Of a DNA stretch of 64,000 nucleotides, positions 25,173 through 32,468 are shown in pieces (within the stretch, counting starts at the first letter, position 1; each line of letters opens with the position of its first letter). Source of the DNA: Falsiroseomonas sp050563535. Its GTDB lineage: Bacteria; Pseudomonadota; Alphaproteobacteria; Acetobacterales; Acetobacteraceae. The translations under genes and the position numbers were made by a program. Below the pieces are notes generated by a model. It ran no database searches. It was given only the letters and a program-made list of their open reading frames with translations, and was not told the DNA's origin. Location: the NCBI RefSeq assembly GCF_050563535.1, contig NZ_JBNXUO010000002.1:1-64000 (forward strand), written 5' to 3'.

Positions 25173-26114
25173 ATGCTCTCCCGCACCGCCGACAGCCTGT
25201 TCTGGATGGGCCGCTACACCGAACGCGCGGGCAACCTGGCGCGCGGCATGCAGGTGGCGCTGCGCATGGCCGGCCTGGCCGGCAGCCTCGGCGGCGGGCA
25301 GGACGAATGGCGCCAGCTCCTCGTCGCCACGGGGAGCGAGCCGGGCTTCCGCGCCACGGGCCAGCCGCCGACGGCGGAGAAGGTGATCCAATGGCTGGCG
25401 CTGGACGACGGCAACCCCTCCTCCATCGCCAACTGCATCGAGGCCGCGCGCCGCAACGGCCGCGCCGTGCGCACCGCGCTGACGGTGGACATGTGGGAGG
25501 CGCTGAACGACACCTGGCGCGAGATGCGAAGCCGCGCCGCGGGCGCGACGGAGGAGGACCGCCTGCCGGGCTTCCTCGACTGGGTGCGTGCGCGCACGCT
25601 GCTGTTCAACGGCGCGGCGGCGGACACGATGCTGCGCGACGACGGCTGGCTGTTCGTGCATCTCGGCGTGATGCTGGAACGCGCGGACAACACCGCGCGG
25701 CTGCTGGATGCGAAGCACCGCGCCTTGTCGGGAGAGGGGGCGGAAGGCGCCGTCGCCTACGCCGAATGGCAGGCGCTGCTGCGGTCCGTCTCGGCGCTGC
25801 GGGCCTATCAGTGGGTGTATCATGCGCGGCTGCAGGCGCCGCTGGTGGCGGAACTGCTGGTGTTCCGCCCGGAACTGCCGCGCAGCCTGCTGTCCTGCCA
25901 CGCCCGCGTGGCGCGGGCGCTGGACCGCATCGCGGAGCGGAGCGGCGGGCGGCGGGGCGAGCCGCAGCGCATCGCGGGCGAGATCCACGCCGCCCTGCGG
26001 AGCGGCGGGATCGAGGCGGTGATGGCGGAAGGCCTGCACGCCTGGCTGACGGCGCAGATCGACCGCAACGTCGAGCTGGGCGACGCGATCCAGCGGCTCT
26101 ACCTGAACGGGTAG
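25173..26114 (+). CDS. Alpha-E domain protein (DUF403)
   Basis: All-helical protein of 313 residues with the family start MLSRTADSLFWMGRYTERA and the family stretches NPSSIANCIEAARRNGR and VHLGVMLERADNTARLLD. Alpha-E proteins almost always accompany the permuted ATP-grasp protein and are thought to work with it; no reaction is proven. Usual further partners, a transglutaminase-like protein and a proteasome-like hydrolase, are not in this window. Convergent with the FAD oxidase operon, with a GCCGCC/GGCGGC hairpin at 26116-26130. Confidence 0.88.
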   Translation: MLSRTADSLFWMGRYTERAGNLARGMQVALRMAGLAGSLGGGQDEWRQLLVATGSEPGFRATGQPPTAEKVIQWLALDDGNPSSIANCIEAARRNGRAVRTALTVDMWEALNDTWREMRSRAAGATEEDRLPGFLDWVRARTLLFNGAAADTMLRDDGWLFVHLGVMLERADNTARLLDAKHRALSGEGAEGAVAYAEWQALLRSVSALRAYQWVYHARLQAPLVAELLVFRPELPRSLLSCHARVARALDRIAERSGGRRGEPQRIAGEIHAALRSGGIEAVMAEGLHAWLTAQIDRNVELGDAIQRLYLNG

Positions 26115-26171
26115 CGCCGCCCGTGGCGGCCGGTTCACCGCTCCGGCGATTCCGCCTTCGCGGACCGGGCG

Positions 26172-27578
26172 CTATTCCAGCACCTCGGCCGGCGCCTCGT
26201 AGTCCGTCTCGTACAGATGCACGGACTGCGCCTTGCCCGGCTTCCAGTCGGGGTCGTCCCAGGCGGCCATCTTGCCGGGGTTCAGCAGGCCCTTCGGGTC
26301 GGCTTCGCGCTTGAAGGCCAGCTGCGCCTCGTCCACGCGCTTCATGCCGCCATCCTCCAGCAGGAAGGTGTGCGGGTTGAAGATGGGCGCGCCGGCTTCC
26401 TCGTGCAGACGGATGATCTCGGCCAGGCGTTCCTCGTCCGTGAAACGCACCACCTGCAGCCCGAAGGCGCAGACGGTGCCGCCGAAGCGGACGAATTCCA
26501 GGTGCAGCAGCACCTCCTCGCCGAACATCCGCTCCAGCCTCGCGATGAGGTCGAGGTGGTTCGGCGCGGGGAACAGCGTCTGGAGATAGGTGATGGACTT
26601 GTCGGTCTTGAGGACCTGCAGCGTCGTGTGGTTCCAGGAATGCTCGTAGAGCGGCACCTCCGCCTCGTCCGACGGCTCGCGCAGGATCTCGGCGCCGCCA
26701 TGGCTGGCGACGAGGGAGGGGAGCAGTTCCAGGAAGGGCGGCGCGACCATCAGCAGCGCCACGGAATGCCCGGCCGGCACCCTGGCGCCCCAGGCCTTGA
26801 AGTGCTGCTGCGGGATCGGCGCCGGCACCACGCAGGCCAGCTTCTTCGCGACCCCGTCCATCCGGCAGAAGCTGTCGGCGAAGCGGGCGGCGGCCGTCAG
26901 CGTCGGGAAGGCCACCACCACATCGACCCAGTCCCAGGCGGGGGCGAGCGGCATCTCCAGCTCGGTGATCACGCCGTTGGTGCCATAGGCGTGGTTCGCC
27001 TTCTGGATGTCCGGGCCGCGCAGTTCCAGCACGCGCGGCTCGGCCTCCATCGTCATGACCTTGAGGCCGAGGATGTTCCCTGGCTCACGCAGGATGCCCC
27101 AGCTGGTGCTGCCGATGCCGGAGGAGCCGCCGGCGATGAAGCCGCCGAGCGTGGCGGTGCGGCGGGTGGAGGGGTGGAAGCGCAGTTCCCCGCCCACCTC
27201 CCGCTTCAGCCGGGCGTCGAGGTCGATGAGCTTGCAGCCCGCTTCCGCCCGCATGACGCCGGGCTTCGCCCAGAGCAGGCGGTCGAAGGCCGTCATCTCC
27301 AGCACGATGCCGCCGCGCAGAGGCATCGCCTGGCCGTAGTTGCCGGTGCCCGCGCCGCGCGGCGTGACCGGCACGCCATGGGCATGGGCGGCGGCGAGCA
27401 GCGCGCGCAGTTCCGCCTCGTCGCGCGGCGTCACCACGGCTTCGCCGGTCACCTTGTTCAACTGGCGCTTCAGCACCGGCGAATACCAGAAGAAGTCCCG
27501 CGACTTCTGCCGCACCAGCGCGGGATCGGTGGTCCAGGCGAGGCCGGGCATGGCCTCCATCACCTTGGCGACGGTCAT
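26172..27578 (-). CDS. FAD-binding oxidase, GlcD-like (second paralogue)
   Basis: Flavoenzyme of the FAD_binding_4 (PCMH) family, 468 residues. The FAD part shows VTPRGAGTGNYGQAMPLRGG, TATLGGFIAGGSSGIGS and a C-terminal LLNPGKM typical of GlcD/lactate dehydrogenase-like oxidases. It is a tandem duplicate of the preceding gene: the N-terminal SRDFFWYSPVLKRQL matches SRDFYWYSPILKKQL there, and both have WNHTTLQVLK. The start overlaps that gene's stop by four bases. No signal peptide. Probably oxidises a hydroxy- or amino-acid-like substrate together with its twin. Confidence 0.87.
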   Translation of the reverse strand: MTVAKVMEAMPGLAWTTDPALVRQKSRDFFWYSPVLKRQLNKVTGEAVVTPRDEAELRALLAAAHAHGVPVTPRGAGTGNYGQAMPLRGGIVLEMTAFDRLLWAKPGVMRAEAGCKLIDLDARLKREVGGELRFHPSTRRTATLGGFIAGGSSGIGSTSWGILREPGNILGLKVMTMEAEPRVLELRGPDIQKANHAYGTNGVITELEMPLAPAWDWVDVVVAFPTLTAAARFADSFCRMDGVAKKLACVVPAPIPQQHFKAWGARVPAGHSVALLMVAPPFLELLPSLVASHGGAEILREPSDEAEVPLYEHSWNHTTLQVLKTDKSITYLQTLFPAPNHLDLIARLERMFGEEVLLHLEFVRFGGTVCAFGLQVVRFTDEERLAEIIRLHEEAGAPIFNPHTFLLEDGGMKRVDEAQLAFKREADPKGLLNPGKMAAWDDPDWKPGKAQSVHLYETDYEAPAEVLE

Positions 27579-28933
27579 GCGGCGGCATCCTCGATGGTGA
27601 AGTCGCGCATCTTGCCGGGGTTCAGCAGGCCGAGCGGATCGGCCATCCGCTTGAAGCCGAGCTGGTCGCCGGGGACGCGGCGGTAGTTGCTGCCTTCCTC
27701 GATGGTCAGGACATGCGGGTTGGCGATGGCGATGCCCTGCGCCTCGAATGCGGCGATGATCTCGTAGAGCCGTTCGGGCGTGGTCCAGCGGACCACGGGA
27801 AGGGCGGTCATGGTGGTGCGGCCGCCGAAGCGGACGCATTCCGTGTGCATCCAGACCTCGTCGCCGAAGGGGATGCGCACGGCCTCCACGGCCTTCAACG
27901 TGTCCTCGAAGGGGAAGCGGCATTGCAGGTAGGTGACGCCGCGGTCGCGCTTCAGCACCTGCAGCGTCGTATGGTTCCAGCAGTATTCGTAGAAGGGCGT
28001 CGCGTCGCCGTCGCGTTCCGCGGCCACCGTGTCCTGCTCGGCCACCACCATCCCGCCATGCTCCCGCGCCAGGTCGCGCAGCGCGCGGAGGGCGGACGGC
28101 GCGACCATGGCCAGCACCAGCGCGTGCCCGGCCGGCACGGCTTCCGCGATGCCCTTGAAAAAGGGCGGCAGCTGGCTGTCGAAGACGGCGCACATCTTCT
28201 TCGGGATGCCGTCGGCGAAGGCGAGGGCGAGCGCGAAGCGGGATGCCGGGACGAAATCTGGGAAGGCGATCGCCACGTCGCGCCAGTCCTGCGCCGGCGT
28301 CAGCGGCAGGCGGATGCGCGTCATCACCCCCGTCGTGCCATAGGTGCGGTTGACCGGCGCCGCCTCGTCCCCTTCCAGGTCGAGGATGCGCGGCGGGTCC
28401 TGCATGGTGGCGATGCGCGCGCCCAGCAGGTTGCCGCGTTCGCGCAGCGTGCCATGCGCGATCCCGCCCACCCCCGCGCCGCCGCCGGCGACGAATCCGC
28501 CGATCGTCGCCGTGCGCTTGGTGGAGGGCCAGAGCTTCAGTTCCCACCCCCGGTCGCGGCACCAGAGGTCGAGGTCGATCATCTTCGCCCCGCACTCCAC
28601 CTCCACCACGCCATCGGCGATGGACAGCGGCGCGGCCATCGCCGTCATGTCGAGCAGGACGCCGCCCTGGAGCGGCACGCATTGCCCGTAATTGCCCGTC
28701 CCGCCGCCGCGCACCGTCACCGGCACGCGCGCCGCACGACAGGCGCCGAGGATGCGCAGCACCTCCGCCTCGTCCTTCGGGCGGGCGATCAGCTCGGCCG
28801 ACTTCCCGTCGAGCTGCTTCTTCAGGATCGGGCTGTACCAATAGAAGTCGCGGCTTTTCAGCCGCAGCAGCGCGCGGTCGGCGCTGGTCTCGATGCCGTC
28901 GAGGGCGGCGGCGAGTGCCGCGATGTCAGACAT
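27575..28933 (-). CDS. FAD-binding oxidase, GlcD-like (first paralogue)
   Basis: 452-residue flavoenzyme of the same family as the downstream twin. Its FAD-site features are VTVRGGGTGNYGQCVPLQGG and TATIGGFVAGGGAGVGG, and it ends in GLLNPGKM. ATG 28933 is chosen; its start overlaps the creatininase-family stop by eight bases. The two copies have diverged clearly, so the duplication is old, and they may form a heteromer or act in sequence. Substrate unknown. Confidence 0.87.
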   Translation of the reverse strand: MSDIAALAAALDGIETSADRALLRLKSRDFYWYSPILKKQLDGKSAELIARPKDEAEVLRILGACRAARVPVTVRGGGTGNYGQCVPLQGGVLLDMTAMAAPLSIADGVVEVECGAKMIDLDLWCRDRGWELKLWPSTKRTATIGGFVAGGGAGVGGIAHGTLRERGNLLGARIATMQDPPRILDLEGDEAAPVNRTYGTTGVMTRIRLPLTPAQDWRDVAIAFPDFVPASRFALALAFADGIPKKMCAVFDSQLPPFFKGIAEAVPAGHALVLAMVAPSALRALRDLAREHGGMVVAEQDTVAAERDGDATPFYEYCWNHTTLQVLKRDRGVTYLQCRFPFEDTLKAVEAVRIPFGDEVWMHTECVRFGGRTTMTALPVVRWTTPERLYEIIAAFEAQGIAIANPHVLTIEEGSNYRRVPGDQLGFKRMADPLGLLNPGKMRDFTIEDAAA

Positions 28934-29741
28934 GGGCGTCGGGTCCGTTGGCGAGCCAGCCTTCCACATCGAAGGCGGCGACCTGCTGCCACAGCGCGCT
29001 CATCCGCGCCGCCGCATGGTCCAGCAGCTGCCGCCCGATCGCGGCGGTGGCGGCGGAGGCATCGCCGACCGCGCCGGCCGGCTGGAGGTCCTGCGCCTGC
29101 CAGGCGAGCGGCGCGCCCGCCTGCGGGTGCAGCGCGGGCGCGGCATTGGCCGCGCCCTGCCAGCGGCTCACGAAGTTCCGCGCCCGGTCCATCCGCACGA
29201 GGTCGGGGGTCAGCGCCAGCATCACGCTCGTCTCGTCCCGCCCGGCATGGATGCCGTACGTGCCCTCCACCGCGTCGCGCAGCGCATCCGGCTTGCCCAT
29301 GCGGGCCCACATGGCGTTGACCACCAGCATGTCGTGCTCGATCCGCAACCGCCGCGCCGCGATGTCCAGCACCGCGACATTCCCGCCATGGCTGTTGCAG
29401 AAAACCAGCCGCCGCACCCCGGCGCGGGCCACGCTGGCGCCGATGTCGGTGACCAGCGCCAGCAGCGTCTCGGCCGAGGTCGTCAGCGTGCCGGGGAAGC
29501 GAAGATGCTCGACCGAGAGCGCGACGCATTGCGTCGGCAGCACCAGCACCGGGCAGTCGGCCGGCAGCACCCCGAGCGTCTCGGCGACGACGCCGTTGCC
29601 GATGGTGGTGTCCACCGCGACGGGCAGGTGCGGGCCGTGCTGCTCGATGCTCGCCACCGGCAGGACCGCCACCGTGTTCGCCGGCAGGTCCCGGAAGGCG
29701 GGCCAGGGCAGGTCCTGCCAGTAGCGGGTGGGAAGCGCCAT
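28926..29741 (-). CDS. Creatininase family amidohydrolase
   Basis: 271-residue metal-dependent hydrolase. Metal and catalytic motifs are SIEQHGPHLPVAVDT, CNSHGGN and AGRDETS, all in family order. Family members hydrolyse creatinine, formamidopyrimidines and other cyclic or formyl amides, or process peptides (MftE). It lies 15 bases after an NMT1-type binding protein and overlaps the first FAD oxidase, so the operon probably imports a nitrogen compound, opens an amide and oxidises the product (inference). Confidence 0.9.
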   Translation of the reverse strand: MALPTRYWQDLPWPAFRDLPANTVAVLPVASIEQHGPHLPVAVDTTIGNGVVAETLGVLPADCPVLVLPTQCVALSVEHLRFPGTLTTSAETLLALVTDIGASVARAGVRRLVFCNSHGGNVAVLDIAARRLRIEHDMLVVNAMWARMGKPDALRDAVEGTYGIHAGRDETSVMLALTPDLVRMDRARNFVSRWQGAANAAPALHPQAGAPLAWQAQDLQPAGAVGDASAATAAIGRQLLDHAAARMSALWQQVAAFDVEGWLANGPDAHV

Positions 29742-29756
29742 GCCGGGCCTCGTGCG

Positions 29757-30779
29757 TCAGGCCAGGCGCAGGTCGCCGGCCGGGGGGAGGAAGGAGGGGT
29801 CGTAGATATCCGACGCCGCCATCGGATGCGAGATGCCGAAGGCCCCCCGCACCATGTCGATGGACCGTTGCAGCCGGGCGGTGTCCACCTGGCCGAAGCC
29901 GTTGCGGCGCACATGCGGGGTGAAGGTCAGGCGTTCGAGCGACATGCGAAGCCGCTCCGTCTCCAGCGGCACGTCGGTCAGCGGCTCCCGCCGGCGCATG
30001 TTGACGATGGCCGCCTGCGGGTCGGCCAGGCTGTCGTACTGCGCGCGGACCAGGCCGCGGATCAGGCCGGTGACGGCGCGGGGCTGCGTGCGGGCGAAGC
30101 GGCGGGTGGTGATCAGCGAGGTGGCGTAGAAATCCGCGCCCACGTCGCTGAACAGGAGCGAGACGATGTCCGCTTCCGGCACGCCGAGGCCGCGCAGCGA
30201 GAAGATGCCGGAGGTGATGAAGCCGGTGATGGCGTTGGCCCGGCCCTGCGCCAGCATCGGCTCCCTCAGCTGCGGCGTGACGGACTGCCACCGCACCCCT
30301 GCGGGGTCGATCCCGGCGGCGCGGGCGAAGGCGGGGAAAAGCTGGCGGCCGGCATCGCTTTCCGGCGCCGCGATGGTCTTGCCGGCCAGGTCGGCGGGGG
30401 TGCGGATGCCCTCCCGCCGCAGCGTCATCACCGCCAGCGCGGTGGCGTCGTAGATGATGAAGGGGGTGAACAGGTCCACCTCGGGCCGTTCCAGGCGCAT
30501 ACGGATGGTGGGGTTCAGGTCCGCGACGCCGACGTCATAGGCGCCGGAGCTGATCTTCACCGGCACGTCGCCCGAGCCGAAGCCGCGGTCCATCGTGACG
30601 TTGAGCCCTGCCTCACGGAAATAGCCGCGGTCGAGCGCGAGCAGGAACGCCGCCTGCGGCCCCTGGAAGGACCAGTCGAGCGAGAAGCGGATATCGACCA
30701 GCGCCTGCGCATGCACAGCCGGTGCGGCAAGGCCGGCCGCGGGCGCGGCGAGGAGGGCGAGGGCGTCACGGCGGCGCAT
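29757..30779 (-). CDS. NMT1/SsuA-type ABC substrate-binding protein
   Basis: Periplasmic receptor of the NMT1/THI5/SsuA class, 340 residues, which as a family bind pyrimidine precursors, sulfonates, nitrate, riboflavin or similar. Signal peptide MRRRDALALLAAPAAGLAAP, then IRFSLDWSFQGPQAAFLLALDRGYFREAGL, the usual family N-terminus. The family pyrimidine-binding loop and the ELTD-like segment are only partly recognisable. No permease or ATPase gene is adjacent, so it must use a distant transporter. First gene of the operon with the creatininase-like and FAD oxidase genes. Confidence 0.87.
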   Translation of the reverse strand: MRRRDALALLAAPAAGLAAPAVHAQALVDIRFSLDWSFQGPQAAFLLALDRGYFREAGLNVTMDRGFGSGDVPVKISSGAYDVGVADLNPTIRMRLERPEVDLFTPFIIYDATALAVMTLRREGIRTPADLAGKTIAAPESDAGRQLFPAFARAAGIDPAGVRWQSVTPQLREPMLAQGRANAITGFITSGIFSLRGLGVPEADIVSLLFSDVGADFYATSLITTRRFARTQPRAVTGLIRGLVRAQYDSLADPQAAIVNMRRREPLTDVPLETERLRMSLERLTFTPHVRRNGFGQVDTARLQRSIDMVRGAFGISHPMAASDIYDPSFLPPAGDLRLA

Positions 30780-30903
30780 GGGCGGTCTCCGGCGATGGGG
30801 CGTGCCGGGGGGCTAGCAAGCGCCGGACCAGCGGGGCACGCGGCCCCGGCGGGACAGGCGCCGCCGCGCCTGCCCGCTTCCGTGGCATCCTGCCCCATCC
30901 GCG

Positions 30904-30922
30904 GGCGGGGCGCCGCCCCGCC
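30904..30922 (-). terminator. Hairpin downstream of the aldehyde dehydrogenase
   Basis: GGCGGGGC (30904-30911), loop GCC, GCCCCGCC (30915-30922), about 30 bases past the dehydrogenase stop on the minus strand. No T-run. The remaining gap 30780-30903 shows no ORF I would support and presumably holds the promoter of the NMT1 gene. Confidence 0.5.
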
Positions 30923-30952
30923 GCGCGGTCTGCTGCCTCCGCGGGCCGGGCG

Positions 30953-32386
30953 CTACAGCCCGGCCTGGGTCACGAATTTCGTGTTCAGGTAGGCCTCGAT
31001 CGCCTCCGACCCGCCTTCCGAGCCGTAGCCGCTGTCCTTCACGCCGCCGAAGGGCACTTCCGGCAGGGCGAGGCCGAGATGGTTGATGGTCATCATCCCC
31101 GTCTCCACCTTCGCCGCCACCGCATTCGCGGTCTTGGCGCTGCGCGTGAAGGCATAGGCCGCGAGGCCGTAGGGAAGGCGGTTGGCCTCCTCCACCACCT
31201 CGTCGAAGTCCTTGAAGGGCGCGATCATGGCGAGGGGGCCGAAGGGTTCCTCGTTCATCATCCGGGCGTCCTTCCCGACGCCGGTCAGCACGGTGGGCTG
31301 GTAGTAGTAGCCCTTGTTGCCGATCCGCTCGCCGCCGGCATGGACCTCGGCACCCTTCTGGCGGGCATCGGCCACCAGCCCCTCGATCCAGGGGATGCGG
31401 CGATCATGCGCCAGCGGGCCCATCTGCGTGCCCTCCGCCATGCCGTCGCCGACCTTCAGCGCCTTGCTGATGGCCACGAACTTCTCGACGAAGGGCGCGT
31501 ACAGCTTCTCCTGCACGAGGAACCGCGTGGGGGAGACGCAGACCTGCCCGGCATTGCGGAACTTGGCGCCCGCCAGGGTCTTCGCCGCGAGGTCGAGATC
31601 CGCATCGTCGAAGACGATCGCCGGCGCATGGCCGCCGAGCTCCATCGTCACCCGCTTCATGTGCTGCCCGGCAAGCGCCGCGAGCTGCTTGCCCACCGGC
31701 GTGCTGCCCGTGAAGGTCACCTTGCGGATGACCGGGTGGGGGATGAGGTATTCGCTGATCTCGGCCGGGATGCCGAAGACGAGGTTCACCACGCCCGCCG
31801 GGATGCCGGCATCCACGAAGGCGCGGATCAGCGCGGCGGGGGAGGCGGGCGTCTCCTCCGGCGCCTTGACGATGATGGAGCAGCCGGTGGCGACCGCGGC
31901 GGACAGCTTGCGGACCACCTGGTTGATCGGGAAGTTCCAGGGCGTGAAGGCGGCGACGGGGCCGACCGGCTCCTTCACCACCAGCTGGTAGATGCCCTCG
32001 GCCCGGGCGGGGACGACGCGTCCATAGGCGCGGCGCGACTCCTCGGCGAACCAGTCGATGATGTCAGCGGCGGCCAGCGCCTCCACCTTCGCTTCCGCCA
32101 GCGGCTTGCCCTGTTCCAGCGTCAGCAGCCGCGCCGTCTCGTCCGCGCGGGCGCGGAAGATGTCGGCGGCCTTGCGCATCAGCTTCGAGCGGTCATAGGC
32201 CGAGACCTTCCGCCAGGTGGCGAAGCCCCGGGCCGCGGCTTCCAGCGCCTCGTCCAGGTCGGCCTTCGAGGCGTGGGCGACCTGGCCGATCACCTCCTCG
32301 GTCGCGGGGTTGAGCACGGGCAGGCTGCGGCCGCCTTCGGCGGCGCGCCACTGGCCGGCGATGTGGAGCTGGACGTCCGGATACAT
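30953..32386 (-). CDS. NAD(P)-dependent aldehyde dehydrogenase, succinate-semialdehyde type
   Basis: 477-residue aldehyde dehydrogenase. The fold marks are FTPWNFP (148-153), FTGSTPVGK, the general base Glu249 in MELGGHAPAIVF and the nucleophile Cys283 in NAGQVCVSPTRF. The pattern and length fit the GabD/succinate-semialdehyde subfamily, although other short-chain aldehydes cannot be excluded. GGGAGAAG precedes ATG 32386; a longer frame to 32656 runs into the glycosyltransferase gene. It is probably a single-gene unit. Confidence 0.9.
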   Translation of the reverse strand: MYPDVQLHIAGQWRAAEGGRSLPVLNPATEEVIGQVAHASKADLDEALEAAARGFATWRKVSAYDRSKLMRKAADIFRARADETARLLTLEQGKPLAEAKVEALAAADIIDWFAEESRRAYGRVVPARAEGIYQLVVKEPVGPVAAFTPWNFPINQVVRKLSAAVATGCSIIVKAPEETPASPAALIRAFVDAGIPAGVVNLVFGIPAEISEYLIPHPVIRKVTFTGSTPVGKQLAALAGQHMKRVTMELGGHAPAIVFDDADLDLAAKTLAGAKFRNAGQVCVSPTRFLVQEKLYAPFVEKFVAISKALKVGDGMAEGTQMGPLAHDRRIPWIEGLVADARQKGAEVHAGGERIGNKGYYYQPTVLTGVGKDARMMNEEPFGPLAMIAPFKDFDEVVEEANRLPYGLAAYAFTRSAKTANAVAAKVETGMMTINHLGLALPEVPFGGVKDSGYGSEGGSEAIEAYLNTKFVTQAGL

Positions 32387-32468
32387 GCGCTTCTCCCGCA
32401 ATGCCTTCAGGTGCGGGGAAACTGGCACAGGCGGACCCCGGCGGGAACCGGGGCCGCGCCAGGCGGGG

